From Linanthus parryae (Eukaryota; Streptophyta; Magnoliopsida; Ericales; Polemoniaceae), in NCBI GenBank assembly GCA_023055425.1, contig JALGPY010000005.1, positions 89,616,305 through 89,680,304 on the forward strand: a stretch of DNA of 64,000 nt, written 5' to 3'. The position numbers and the translations under genes are program-made. Numbering within the stretch: position 1 is the stretch's first letter; each line of letters begins with the position of its first letter. Under the pieces are notes generated by a model. The model did not search any database and was not told the DNA's origin. It worked only from the letters and a program-made list of their open reading frames with translations. Positions 1 to 12,264 of the stretch are shown here, in pieces.

Positions 1-1
1 G

Positions 2-2187
2 TTGGCAAAATGGTATATGACCATATCAGCATATGACATCACTTTCACACGACCAAAGGCTATCAAGTCTCAAGCAGTCGCTGATTTAGTGACACAATTC
101 CCATATGTGAACTACGAGCCTATGATAGAGGAAACAATTGAAGAACCAGAAATTTATGAAATAAAATCACTCTAATGGAAGTTTAATTTTGATGGTTCAT
201 CGACAAGAACAGGAGGAGGCACGGGAATTGTGTTAACAAAGCCTGGCGACGTAATCTAGATGTCTTGCAAGCTGAATTTTGTGGTAACCAACAATGAAGC
301 TGAGTATGAAGCATTGATTGCATGTCTTCCTGCTGCGAAGGCCTTGGAAGTTAAGAACCTAACGGGCAATTCCAATCTCATTGTGAATCAATCTTCGGGA
401 GAATATTCTTTGAAAGAGATTAATCTCTTAAGGTACATATCAATTGTGAAAAATCTATTTCAGAAGTTTGCATCAGTTAGATATGAGCATACTCCCAGAA
501 CTGACAACCGTTATGCGGACGCCCTTGCTACACTTGTCTCGAAATTTAGTACTGATAAATGTCCAGCAAAGATGTTGATTGAAGTAAAAAATTCTCCTTC
601 CGAGATTGATGTAATGGAACTAGAAGATTGGAGGAAGCCCATTTTCCATGCGATATCTGAAGGAACGAGAAAAGAAAGTTGGGTTTCAACGAAAGGATAC
701 TGTATTCACGAACACCTTCTCTATTTCAAAGGACCTGGTGGCATTCTCATGCATTGTGTTTCAGAAGAGGAAGGCGAGACTATTTTAGAGAAGATTCGTG
801 AAAACTATTTTGGAGGTAATGAGGTCTCCATTTACAGAAAAGCACAACGCTATGGGATCCATTGGTCTCAAATGTCTAATTATGCTGCAAACTTGCAAGG
901 AAGTTGTGACAAATGTTCGTTGATCAAAGATTCTCTCGAAATTTTTGATGTCGATGATGATTTAGATTGGCGAAAACCCTTGGTAGATTATTTGAAAGAT
1001 GAAATTCTTACTGGAAATAAGAAGGAAGTAGGGAAAATCAAAATAAAAGCTCACAGATACATATTTAAAGAGGATTTGTTATGGCGAAAACGTTTTGATG
1101 GAAATTTGTTGCGATGTCTCAATGGAAAAGAAATAGAGGAAGTACTGGAATTCTCGCATCAAGTTGAACATCAATGTGGAGCCAAACATTGCAGACAACT
1201 TTTCACTTTGGGCTATTTTTGGCCAGCTATGGAAGCTGATTGTCGTATGAAAGTTAAACGATTTCAACACTGTCAGTTCCATGGTAATCTAGTGCACGCG
1301 CCAACTGTTGATCTGCATGCATTAGAACACCTTGGCCATTTCATACATGGGCTCTTGACTTTTTGGGTCCCATACGTCCCGCATCCCATGAAAATCAGTT
1401 TATTTTAACTGGTATATGGCTCTTTACCAAATGGGCGGAAGCCATCCCTCTTAAACCAGCAAACTCGCTGTCAGTGGTGAAGTTTATGCAAGAAAACATT
1501 ATATATCGCTTTGGTATTGCCAATACCATTCTATCAGATAATGGAACACCTTTTGTAAATTGCCAAGTAGCAGCAAAACTTATGGAATATGGCATCACAC
1601 AAGTTTGTTCGACTCCTTATTACCCAAAAGGTAATGGACAAGCATAAGCCGCAAACAAAACACTCATCAGAATCATGAAAAAAACTGTGGGAGATGATCA
1701 CAAGAAATGGGGGACACTCTCAATATTGCATTATGGGGATATCGCACATCACCGAGTACTCCTACATGAGCTCTCCATTTTTGCTTTGCTATGGAGCTGA
1801 AGATGTAGTTCCTACTGAAGTTAAAGTTAATTCAGTTTGATTAGCCTTTAGTGCGCTGTATGAAAACCAAAGAGATCATGATCTAGTTTTATTAGATGAA
1901 ATGCGCGAAGAAGCAAAGAGATTGAACATGCGATAGAAAGAAAGAATTGAAAGAGCTTACAACAAATCAGTCCAACATCGAGATTTTTCCGTTGGAGATT
2001 CAGTTTAAGAGCCTCCGACCACTGTATGCGTGAAGCTGCTCATCCCAAATTTTCTACAAATTGGGAAGGTCCATTCAAATTAAAGGAAGTCTTTGATAGT
2101 GGCTATTGCACCATACTAAGATGTGGCGGGACAGCCACTACGCATAATCCTATCAACATGCGATGGCTGAAGAAGTATTATCCTTAA
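2..2187 (+). pseudogene. gypsy pol fragment: RNase H and integrase, broken
   Basis: Translation starts mid-pol with LAKWYMTISAYDITF and QAVADLVTQFP, the connection region of Tat-type pol. RNase H follows: FDGSS at about 190 with the first catalytic Asp, NNEAEYEALI with the Glu, and RYADALATL near its end. Integrase has a degraded H2C2 zinc finger (HQ..H and CQFHG, about 1150-1290), then a shifted frame with FTKWAEAIPLK and LSDNGTPF carrying a catalytic Asp. The codon of the third catalytic residue (Glu after GQA) is a TAA at 1645-1647. The C-terminal part ends NMRWLKKYYP with a stop at 2185-2187. There are in-frame stops near 174 and 257, a frameshift near 1360 and more stops after 1647, so it cannot make active enzyme. 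Confidence 0.88.
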
Positions 2188-2344
2188 ATTTTTATAACAA
2201 TATTGTATGTCACTTATTTCCTCCCATATGAGGAATATGATTAATGATCATGACTCTCCTATTAGAGGGATCGATTATCAACTTGCCTTGTGTTATTTAT
2301 AATTCTTTGTTTTATTACTGTATTCTCATAATTGTCTAATTTGA

Positions 2345-2605
2345 TCAGCCTATATGTCTAGATAGCAACAGAAATCGTCATATGCGTCTAAAGCCTATCT
2401 GTTTAGATAGCAGCAAATTCAATCGATGAGCCTATCTGTTTAGATAGTAGCAAATTCAATTATAAGATCGATAATCCTATCTCTTTAGATAACAGCAAAG
2501 ATACTGATAAGTCTATCTGTTTAGATAGAAGCGATAATTGCATATATTTTCTCTTTACAAAAGCCTATCCATTTAAATAGCAATGATCAGATAGCAGCAG
2601 TATCT
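2345..2605 (+). repeat. Degenerate hairpin minisatellite between pol and the antisense ORF
   Basis: About six degenerate units of roughly 40-60 bp share the core CTATCTGTTTAGATAG followed by CAGCAAATTCAAT. The core is self-complementary: CTATCT pairs with AGATAG around a four-base loop, so the array would form serial hairpins. It lies just after the pol stop. Tandem repeats in this 3' region are known from Ogre/Tat elements, where they can seed satellite DNA. Confidence 0.75.
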
Positions 2606-3726
2606 AAGGCATTTATGTAAAGAGGATTATCTGACTGAGCAATAGCCATATGTAATACAAAGTGCTAAAAAATAATTCACAAAATGTGAATATATAAGGT
2701 ATACTGACATTTATAGACATTGCTACATTTCTTAATAAAGAAACATTACTTCGATTCATCCCATCAGGCATAGTTCTCTCATGAGCTTTGATTGTTACCA
2801 CAAGTGTATTAATACTTGAAGAAGCGTTTTGTTTCTGCTCAATAAGATTTTGAATTGTCTAATTTTCATTGGTTGTCTCTGTTGTAATTGAACAAGGATT
2901 CTCGTTACAGAGGCTAGATTAGTCGCATCCCTCAGAAACAATTGATCTCGTACTAGTTCAAGAGTTTGTTATTCTCTCCTTTGCTCAGCGGTGTCCACGT
3001 TTCTTTCATCTGTGACATGCAATTGCTCTCCTTCTTGTTCAAGAGTTTGTTCTCTTTCTTGCTCAAAAATAATCTCAATTCCCTCATCTGCAATTTGAGG
3101 TTACTCTCCCTATACTTGCACTTCATTTTCCTGAGTTGATTGCTCAGACATCATTACATCTCCAACAGGACTTTCAGTAAGTACTTAAGAAGTGCGTACA
3201 ACAGCACTTCGAAATGGGTTTTCCCAAGAATCCAATATTTCTGCAGAAGAGAAATTTTTGAATTGCAGTCAACAAGAGATCATAATATGGCACAACAGAA
3301 CCTTTCTTGAGCTGATGGAATATAAAACACGTCTTTGTTTATATTCGATGAAATAGTCATTTCAAAAATTGAAGCGTGAATCTCTATAGCACATGAATTT
3401 ATATGATCATGCATTTCAATCCCATTTGAACGTCCTCGAGTTTCATCTACAATTATTCAAATTACGATTAATTAATAATCTTACAATTCATATTATCATA
3501 CTATGAGAAATAAAACTTGTAAGCAGCTCCACATTCATATGGGATTGCATCTCCACATTCATATGGGATGTCATTATGAGCAGTATTTTGAAGATTATCA
3601 TCAATCCCTTTTATGATGAGCATGACCTGATTGCATGCGACATGTCATTTTAATGAACTGGTGTTATGCCTCGTGCTTTACAATTGACAGTATATGTTGT
3701 TTACCTGATGTTTCTCCGCATTGGTC
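2606..3726 (-). pseudogene. Distal part of the antisense ORF region of the Tat element
   Basis: This stretch between the minisatellite and the copia insertion has no long ORF on either strand. By position it continues the antisense gene seen at 12265-15090, because the copia insertion splits that region. Low-complexity runs rich in TTGCTC and TCAAGAGTTTGTT (2950-3060) occur, which on the - strand would read Glu/Gln/Asn-rich. A near-exact 26-bp direct repeat (CACATTCATATGGGAT core) is at about 3530-3575. I recognise no domain and assign it by position only. Confidence 0.4.
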
Positions 3727-5158
3727 TGTAGGGTTTTGATTCATGGATCGCGCAACGGAAGCATAATCAAACATAAACCATACAAAACCCTCCAAGGATC
3801 ACAAGTCTAGAGACATAACGATAGTAAAGGTTAGAAATCATAAACACACCTTTGGGTTCTCCTTGATGACTTCAAACGCGAATAATGTCACGTTCTCTAT
3901 AGTTGATCCACGCCTAGAGTTGATCCTAGATCTCCCAAACTCCTTGGTGCTAGCCCGGATTAGGTAGAGGAAGAACGAATCACGCAAAACGAGCCTCTTT
4001 TGGCCGACGGGGACGAGGGCGGCGGCAAGGGGCGGCGTCGGACCCTCCTTGTTGCTTGCTCTCTCTCCTTTGTTCTCTCCCACTCTTGCTATGTTCACTA
4101 ATGAGCATAAGTTATGAGGAAGGAAGGAAGGAAGGTCCTTTATATAGTCCAACAACTCCTTGTTAACTACCTAAAGGACTTATTCTAGTCCAACTAGAAT
4201 TCAATTTAGTCCCTTCCTTTGCAGATTAGTCCCTTCCTTGCAAATTAGTCCCTACTAAGTTTGCAAGGGTTTGCAAAGTGATCCTTCTAATTAATTAATC
4301 CAATTAATTAATTCCCAAATCTAGTTCAACTCTATATAGCGTGTGACCCCATAGGTTCTATCTAGTTGGTAGCAACTATTTGCTAATATGGAGCGGTTTC
4401 TAGCAAAACATCCATTCTAGCCAACTGATAGAATAGTCATCTTGACAACCTTTGTACAAGTAATTGTCTCATCCCTTTGCCTCCATATCCGGATTGGACA
4501 CGAGACATACAAGTCACACTCGTATATCGAATCCATAGTTTCTCGATCCATGGGAATAGCCTTATTCGTGCAAATAACATCAATATCCTATATTGATTTA
4601 TTTGAGTCTGGCCAGACATTCTATAAGCACTATCCCTCGAGTGGCCTAGGATAATTGCTCCCGTTATGTGGGAGGGGCAAATCCTTTCTACGTCCACTAC
4701 GATCTCTAAGCTTGCTTCTCATTGTATCCAGTACACGCCTTTATAACTACCCAGTTACGGTGTAGCGTTTAACGCTACCAAGATCACATTGATCCACAAC
4801 TAGAATATCTAGTGACTTCAAGTCTAAGGATGACAATACCATTGCACCTCGAGAAGCGCTTGTGACTCAACATAACATGTATGTAGCCTTCTCGGAGATG
4901 GGTCAGTCCAGTGCAACATTCCGTAATGCACACCTATGTGTTGGATCATGATATCTCCATATCAATCCAACCCCATACTAGTCTATAGATGATTTTCCTA
5001 GTAATCATTATACTTGACTAGGGATATTTAAGATAAACAACACATTTGTAAATCTAAGGACTTCATTATATTAAATATCCAATAAATAATAAATGAATTT
5101 TCTAGCCATATACAAATTCATACTAAACTAGATTGCCTCTAGGGCATCTATTCCAACA
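3727..5158 (-). repeat. 3' LTR of the Angela-like copia element
   Basis: A 1432-bp repeat with TG..CA ends, matching 10808-12259. On the coding strand it starts at 5158 and ends at 3727. It contains a TATATAAAG-type TATA box near 4139-4147 and several small spurious ORFs. Compared with the other LTR it lacks about 20 bp near 4000. Confidence 0.93.
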
Positions 5159-5171
5159 GTCTCCCACTTGC
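5159..5171 (-). other. Polypurine tract of the Angela-like element
   Basis: On the - strand the purine-rich sequence AAGTGGGAGAC directly precedes the 3' LTR start TGTTGG. This is the expected site for priming plus-strand DNA synthesis. It abuts the end of the pol reading frame. Confidence 0.75.
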
Positions 5172-5172
5172 A

Positions 5173-7128
5173 CTAGTGCCAATCTGGCGCATCTCGTATG
5201 CCCATACTCCTAGTGTGCCATTCATGTTTCCACTGCGTGAGAGGCTTCGTAAGCGGGTCTGACAGATTATCATCTGTAGGAATCTTGCATATCCGAACGT
5301 CTCCTCTATCGATAATATCTCGAATCAGATGAAACTTCCTAAGCACGTGCTTGGACTTCTGGTGCGATCTGGGTTCCTTTGATTGCGCGATCGCCCCAGT
5401 GTTGTCACATAACAACTCCACTGGATCCGCAATGCTAGGGACCACACCAAGTTCAGAAACAAATTTTCTGATCCAAACAGCCTCCTTTGCTGCGCCATTT
5501 GCAGCAATGTACTCAGCCTCTGTTGTAGAATCAGCTACCGTCTCTTGCTTGGAACTCTTCCAGCTCACCGCTGCTCCATTCAGGCAAAACACATATCCCG
5601 ATTGTGATCTAAAGTCATCTCTGTCGGTTTGGAAGCTTGCATCAGTGTAACCCCTTACACGCAACTCTTCCTCACCTCCAAACATCAAGAAAGCATCCTT
5701 AGTTCTTCTCAAGTACTTTAGGATGTTCTTGACTGCAATCCAGTGACTCTCACCTGGATTGGATTGGTATCTGCTTGTCATACTCAAGGCATATGACACA
5801 TCTGGTCTAGTACATAACATGGCGTACATGATAGATCCTATGGCCGAGGCATAGGGAATCCTACTCATGCGTTCCTTCTCAATCTCATTGGAAGGACAAC
5901 CACTCTTCGAAAGAGTGGTTCCATGTGACATGGGCAAGAATCCCTTCTTGGAATCTTGCATGTTGAACCGCTTCAACACCTTGTCAATATATGTACTTTG
6001 ACTTAGGCCTAGCAACCTCTTAGATCTATCTCTATAGATCTTTATACCGAGTATATAGGCTGCTTCCCCTAAGTCCTTCATTGAGAAACACTTTCCTAGC
6101 CAATCTTTCACAGATTGCAGCATAGGAATGTCGTTTCCAATGAGTAGTATGTCATCCACATACAAGACCAGAAAATCTACAGAGCTCCCACTAACCTTCT
6201 TGTAGACACAAGACTCATCTTCGTTTCTGATGAAGCCAAACTCTTTGACCACTTCATCAAAACGTCGATTCCAAATCCTAGAAGCTTGCTTCAATCCATA
6301 AATGGATCGTTGCAGCTTACAGACTTTGTTGGCTTGCTTTGGATCCTCAAAACCCTCCGGCTGTATCATATACACGTCCTCGAGGAGATTCCCATAAAGA
6401 AATGCTGTTTTGACATCCATCTGCCAAATCTCATAGTCGTGGTATGCTGCAATTGCAAGTAGGATTCGGATGGATTTGGTCATAGCGACTGGTGAAAAGG
6501 TTTCGTCATAGTCAATACCATGAATCTGTCTGAATCCTTTAGCCACCAATCGGCCCTTATAGGTAATCACATTACCATCCATGTCGATCTTTTTCTTGAA
6601 GACCCACTTGCACCCTATGGACCGCGCCCCATCGGGTGGTTCCACCAAAGTCCATACTTTGTTGGTATACATGGATTCCATCTCGGATCTCATGGCTTCC
6701 AGCCACTTCTGAGAGTCTGGGCCACTCATGGCCTCCTCATAGGTAGTAGGCTCATCATCTATGAGCATCGTGTCACCGGAATCGGTCACGAGAAGTCCAT
6801 ACCTCTCGGGTTCCTGGCGCACTCTACTAGATCTACGAAGCTCTTGTGTTACCTGAACAGGTGGCTCCACAACTGCTTGTGTTTCCTGTTCATGTTCCAT
6901 AATCGGATCAGTGATTTGTGGTTCTTGAACTTCTTCAAGTTCTACATTCCTCCCACTTGCTTCTTTAGAGACAAACTCTCTTTCTAGAAACACGCCGGTC
7001 CGAGCAACAAACACTTTGTTCTCGGTTGGATTGTAGAAGTAGTATCCCTTAGTTTCCTTAGGGTACCCCACAAACTTACACTTATCTGATTTAGGCCCTA
7101 GCTTGTCTGATTGTAAACGTTTTACTTA
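5173..7128 (-). pseudogene. copia pol C-terminal part: reverse transcriptase and RNase H
   Basis: A 632-aa uninterrupted frame (7071-5173) continues the upstream gag-pol frame after one TAA codon at 7126-7128. The RT region starts with GCKWVFKKK and contains LVAKGFRQ, MDVKTAFL, YGLKQASR and the catalytic YVDDILLIGND. RNase H follows with YTDASFQTD, SGYVFCLNGAAVSWKSSKQ and TTEAEYIAA, then KHVLRKFHLIRD, and it ends GIRDAPDWH with a stop at 5173-5175. The separating stop replaces a codon in the conserved WGCDV-VKRLQ stretch of the integrase C-terminal region. Apart from that stop the RT and RNase H catalytic motifs are intact. Confidence 0.93.
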
Positions 7129-9123
7129 GACATCGCAGCCCCAAATCCTCATGAACGACAGTGTGGGACGCCTCCCACTCCACATCTCATATGGTGTCTT
7201 CGTGACTGATTTAGATGGAACACGGTTAATGGTGAAAGCTGCACTTAATAGAGCGTAGCCCCAAAATGACAATGGAAGATCGGTTTGACACATCATAGAT
7301 CGAACCATATCCAATAGGGTTCGATTCCTCCTCTCGGACACGCCATTCCATTGTGGCGTTCCGGGTGGAGTGAGTTGGGACACGATCCCACACTCTCTAA
7401 GATAGTCGTCAAACTCTTTGCTCAAGTATTCTCCTCCACGATCCGATCGTAGAGCCTTGATACTTTTGCCAAGTTGCTTCTCTACTTCATTCTTGAATTC
7501 TTTGAACACTTCAAAGGATTCAGATTTTGCCCTCATAAGGTACACAAATCCATATCTACTGTAATCATCAGTAAACGTAATGAAGTAGACATAACCACCT
7601 CTGGCAGGCGTGGCAAATGGTCCACACACATCGGTATGTATGAGCGCCAATTGCTCACTAGTCCTCTCACCTTTCTTATTGAAAGGGGACTTTGTCATTT
7701 TTCCCAATAAACAAGCCTCACACGTCTCATATGATTCAAAATCAAATGATTCTAGTAATTCATCCTTATGGAGTCTAGATACACGTTTCTCATTTATGTG
7801 GCCTAAACGACAGTGCCATAAATAAGCAGGATTTAAATCATTTATTTTAATCCGCTTGGTATTAATGTTGTAGACATGATTGCTTAGATCAAGGACATAA
7901 AGTCCATTAAATAATTGCGCACTAAAATAGTGAATATTATTCAAATAAAAGGAACAACAATTGTTCTTTATTGAAATAATAAAACCATCCTTGTCCAAAC
8001 AAGAAATAGAAATAATGTTTCTGCTCATAGTAGGCACAAAATAGCAATTATTTAATTCTAAAACTAATCCTGAAGGCAGAGATAGCTCGCACACGCCTAT
8101 GGCCAACGCAGCAACCTTTGCTCCATTCCCAACGCGCAGATCTACCTCCCCTTTAGCCAATCTTTTACTTCTCTTTAGATCCTGCATATTTCGACAAATA
8201 TGAGATCCACATCCAGTATCTAATACCCATGATGTAGAGACAGTTAAGTTGACATCTACAACAAAAATACCTGGTGGTGGTGGAATCACTATTCCAAGCC
8301 TCTTGTCTTCCAGATATTTTGGGCAGTTCCTCCTCCAGTGTCCAGGCTGACTACAGTAGTGACATTCACCCTTAGTCACGGCCTTGGCAATGCCACCAAC
8401 AGGCTTAAGGGCTGGTTCCTTGGATTTGGCAACTGACTTGCCTTTGCCCTTGGAGGAAGAGGCAAACCTTTTTCCCTTTCCTTTCTGCACCATCATTATG
8501 GCCTTGCCCTTACCCTTGTTGATGCTCTGTTCAGCCGTCCTCAACATGTTGAGCAAATCTGGCAGTGGTTTAACGATCTCGTTCATGTTATAGTTCATAA
8601 TGAACTGTCTATAACTCTTGGGCAACGATTGCAACACGAGATCGGTTGCCAACTCTTGGCCGACCGAGAACCCTAGTCGGGCGAGATTCTCTAAGTACCC
8701 GATCATTCAGAGTACATGGGGTCCCACCGGGTTCCCTTCTACCAGATGACATTTGAACAGTGCCTTTGAGACCTCATACCTCTCTACCCTCGCCTGCTCT
8801 TGGAAGAGCTGCTTTAGATGTTCTATCATATCGACAGCATTCATGTTTTCGTGTTGCTTCTGAAGCTCAGAAGTCATGGTGCAAAGCATTAGGCAGGCCG
8901 CATCATTAGCGTCATCAACACGCTTTTGATACGCCTTTAAGGCAGCAGGTGTCTGGTTCTCTGGACCTTCTGGAACATGCTCCTCTATTGCGTACAGTTT
9001 CTTCTCTTACTTGAGAACAATTCTGAAGTTTCTGTACCAATCAAGAAAGTTGGTTCCAGAGAGCTTGTCCTTCTCAAGGACAAATCGTAGGGAATGTTGT
9101 GAACTCGGTGAGTTGTTTGCCAT
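7129..9123 (-). pseudogene. copia gag, protease and integrase
   Basis: The frame starts at ATG 9121-9123 with MANNSPSSQHSLRFVLEKDKL, a typical copia gag N-terminus containing FLDWYRNFRIVL. It is broken by TAA (9007-9009) and TGA (8707-8709). The long 526-codon part holds gag with KGKGK-rich basic repeats and a zinc knuckle CHYCSQPGHWRRNC, an aspartic protease active site WVLDTGCGSH, then integrase. Integrase shows the HHCC finger (LWHCRLGH and CEACLLGK), IHTDVCGP and RSDRGGEY with two catalytic Asp, and GVSERRNRTLLDM with the Glu. Apart from the two stops here and the one at 7126 the frame is well conserved, so the damage is recent. Confidence 0.93.
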
Positions 9124-10794
9124 TTGGAATTCTACAAAAAGGAAAATACGCAAGTTTTAGTATTTGTGAACTTTTGACTATATTTAATAATGGCTAGTTT
9201 ATTAAATATAGCTCCCACTATTTTTCTACGGATTAATAACCCTCAAGATATTAATGCGGAATATATCCTTATATTTTCTAGTGGGCCAAGATCCATCTTT
9301 CATCTCCTTATGAGCTTGCTTTGTCAAGTCACTCATAATTTGACTACTTTAGGTAGGAACAATTTCAATTGCATCCCATATGCAACTCTTGGTTCAATCG
9401 GGCAAATAACTCCTTATTTATCCATCCATATGGATAATCCCAATTGATTGCCTCTAGGTTTCTTAATCAAATTAATAGCCTAGTTGTGTTCAACCTCTTA
9501 TCTAAACAATTGCACATTGTTACGTGCCATCGCATTCCATCATTATGAACCAAGTCGCCATGCTTTGGCACGCACGAGCTTGATAAATAATGATGATAAT
9601 GAGTGTTTAAATAACGAGAAGGCAAGAACACAATATTGAATTTTGAGGGATTTTAAATTCAATTTTAATTGTTTTGTTGATCAATATCAACTAATCTATC
9701 TATTTGAGTTTGGGCACAAATCCAAATAATAGATCCGGGTTGTCTAATTATCTTATTATCCTAATTGCATGCATCATTCATACACCAACCACACAAATAA
9801 TAAGACAATAAATAAACAACCACAAAACAGAAATTAAACGTGATGTGGATATGGCCTTTTCTAGACTAAGATAATTCCAAGCCAATGGAATTATCTATGA
9901 ACCCTAAGCAAACACATCTCCATGCGTCTTGATCTTTTGGTCCATCCTTCATAGTCTTGTGGATTGCTCCATGCTCCATGCTCCATCTTTTGTGGCTTCT
10001 TTGGCTTTGGGCTTCTTTTCTCCAATCTTGGCTAACAATCTACTTTATCTAGCACTAGCTAATATCTATACTAAATAAAATAAATCTCACAAGTTGAGAA
10101 AAAAAATGGCACGCAGGCCATAAAACCCTAATTAATTATTACAATTAATTGATCAGCTCGCAGGCCGTAAAACCAAACCACAAAATTAAACATCCACATC
10201 AAACCACATCCTAAGGCCATATCCAATCACCATGCGATTTGCACATAAACAGTTAAAATCCAATTTTAACGCGCTTGGTCAATTTTAATTGATTTTAGGA
10301 TTTCTAGGGTTAAAACGGTCCATGGGCCCAACAATCCAATTGCCCGGGCCCTTTAGTGTGAACCACAAGGCCCTAGAGCCGGCCCGGCCCAAAACCCGCA
10401 AGCTAGGCCCGCGGGTTAGGGTCGTCCGGCCCCTTAGGGCGGCTAAGCTTGGGCGGCAAGCAAGGGGGCGGTCCCTAGGGGGGGGGCCGAACCTCCTCTT
10501 GGGAGTTGTTTCCAAAACAACTCCCTTGCTTGGTGCCCAAGTTTGGTTGTTTCCTTGTTTTGGGAGAACTCCTTCTTCCCCAAGGATGCCCAAACCCTAG
10601 ATCTAAGATCCTAAAATTTCTCAAACTCACCAATTCATGCATCCAATGCAAAAATTTGATCTTGTTATGATTAATTATTGACAAATTGCATCCCATGCTT
10701 GATTTGTCTTGTTTTACGCGATAAACAATCAAATTAAGGTGTAAAACAACTAAAAACGTAACACATAAACCACGTTTATGCTCTACGACCTGTG
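9124..10794 (-). other. Long untranslated leader of the Angela-like element
   Basis: About 1.67 kb separates the PBS from the gag start. It contains no convincing ORF on the coding strand. A GC-rich patch at about 10320-10500 contrasts with the AT-rich remainder and makes overlapping spurious ORFs on both strands. Long leaders are usual in this copia group. No splice or packaging signal could be identified. Confidence 0.6.
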
Positions 10795-10806
10795 GCTCTG
10801 ATACCA
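10795..10806 (-). other. Primer binding site, complementary to initiator tRNA-Met
   Basis: On the - strand the sequence TGGTATCAGAGC sits one base inside the 5' LTR, the standard plant initiator-Met primer site. It fixes the orientation and the inner edge of the 5' LTR. Confidence 0.92.
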
Positions 10807-10807
10807 C

Positions 10808-12259
10808 TGTAGGGCTTTGATTCATGGATCGCGCAACGGAAGCATAATCAAACATAAACCATGCAAAACCCTCCAAGGATCACAAGTCTAGAGACATAAC
10901 GATAGTAAAGGTTAGAAATCATAAACACACCTTTGGGTTCTCCTTGATGACTTCAAACGCGAATAATGTCACGTTCTCTATAGTTGATCCACGCCTAGAG
11001 TTGATCCTAGATCTCCCAAACTCCTTGGTGCTAGCCCGGATTAGGAAGAGGAAGAACGAATCACGCAAAACGAGACCCAAAAGAGGGCTTCGGCCTCTTT
11101 TGGCCGACGGGGACGAGGGCGGCGGCAAGGGGCGGCGTCGGGCCCTCCTTGTTGCTTGCTCTCTCTCCTTTTTTCTCTCCCACTCTTGTTATGTTCACTA
11201 ATGAGCATAAGTTATGAGGAAGGAAGGAAGGAAGGTCCTTTATATAGTCCAACAACTCCTTGTTAACTACCTAAAGGACTTATTCTATTCCAACTAGAAT
11301 TCAATTTAGTCCCTTCCTTTGCAAATTAGTCCCTTCCTTGCAAATTAGTCCCTACTAAGTTTGCAAGGGTTTGCAAAGTGATCCTTCTAATTAATTAATC
11401 CAATTAATTAATTCCTAAATCTAGTTCAACTCTATATAGCGTGTGACCCCATAGGTTCTATCTAGTTGGTAGCAACTATTTGCTAATATGGAGCGGTTTC
11501 TAGCAAAACATCCATTCTAGCCAACTGATAGAATAGTCATCTTGACAACCTTTGTACAAGTAATTGTCTCATCCCTTTGCCTCCATATCCGGATTGGACA
11601 CGAGACATACAAGTCACACTCGTATATCCAATCCATAGTTTCTCGATCCATGGGAATAGCCTTATTCGTGCAAATAACATCAATATCCTATATTGATTTA
11701 TTTGAGTCTGGCCAGACATTCTATAAGAACTATCCCTCGAGTGGCCTAGGATAATTGCTCCCGTTATGTGGGAGGGGCAAAATCCTTTCTACGTCCACTA
11801 CGATCTCTAAGCTTGCTTCTCATTGTATCCAGTACACGCCTTTATAACTACCCAGTTACGGTGTAGCGTTTAACGCTACCAAGATCACAATGATCCACAA
11901 TTAGAATATCTAATGACTTCAAGTCTAAGGATGACAATACCATTGCACCGCGAGAAGCGCTTGTGACTCAACATAACATGTATGTAGCCTTCTCGGAGAT
12001 GGGTCAATCCAGTGCAACATTCCGTAATGCACACCTATGTGTTGGATCATGATATCTCCATATCAATCCAACCCCATACTAGTCTATAGATGATTGTCCT
12101 AGTAATCATTATACTTGACTAGGGATATTTAAGATAAACAACACATTTGTAAATCTAAGGACTTCATTATATTAAATATCCAATAAATAATAAATGAATT
12201 TTATAGCCATATACAAATTCATACTAAACTAGATTGCCTCTAGGGCATCTATTCCAACA
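10808..12259 (-). repeat. 5' LTR of the Angela-like copia element
   Basis: A 1452-bp TG..CA repeat, near-identical to 3727-5158. It carries an insertion of about 20 bp around 11075-11100 (AAAAGAGGGCTTCGGCC) relative to the 3' LTR. It lies next to the PBS on one side and the TGGTC target duplication on the other. Confidence 0.93.
11236..11248 (-). promoter_or_regulatory. TATA box in the 5' LTR of the Angela-like element
   Basis: On the - strand ACTATATAAAGG fits a TATA box. It is placed as expected for the U3/R part of the LTR, upstream of the leader and gag. No other promoter element was assigned. Confidence 0.5.
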
Positions 12260-12264
12260 TGGTC

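Larger units (their letters stand above)
3727..12259 (-). mobile_element. Complete Ty1/copia LTR retrotransposon, Angela-like, nested in the Tat element
   Basis: Both LTRs, PBS, PPT and the gag-pol region are present on the - strand. The element is 8533 bp and is flanked by a perfect 5-bp direct repeat TGGTC (3722-3726 and 12260-12264). The LTR start on the coding strand, TGTTGGAATAGATGCCCTAGA, closely resembles the Angela/BARE type. The LTRs differ by about 18 substitutions plus two indels (one of about 20 bp) in roughly 1430 aligned bases, counted by eye, so the insertion is fairly recent. Gag-pol has three in-frame nonsense codons, so this copy is not autonomous as read. Lineage naming rests on LTR and protein motifs only. 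Confidence 0.93.

Noticed and set aside
4437..4697. ORFs in both copia LTRs (also 11537-11754)
   Set aside because: They lie in LTR sequence, occur on both strands and have no domain.
6520..6987. 155-aa + strand ORF
   Set aside because: A shadow of the copia reverse transcriptase frame on the other strand.
10285..10600. ORFs of about 100 aa on both strands
   Set aside because: They are overlapping open frames in a GC-rich patch of the copia leader with no motif. Length is explained by composition.
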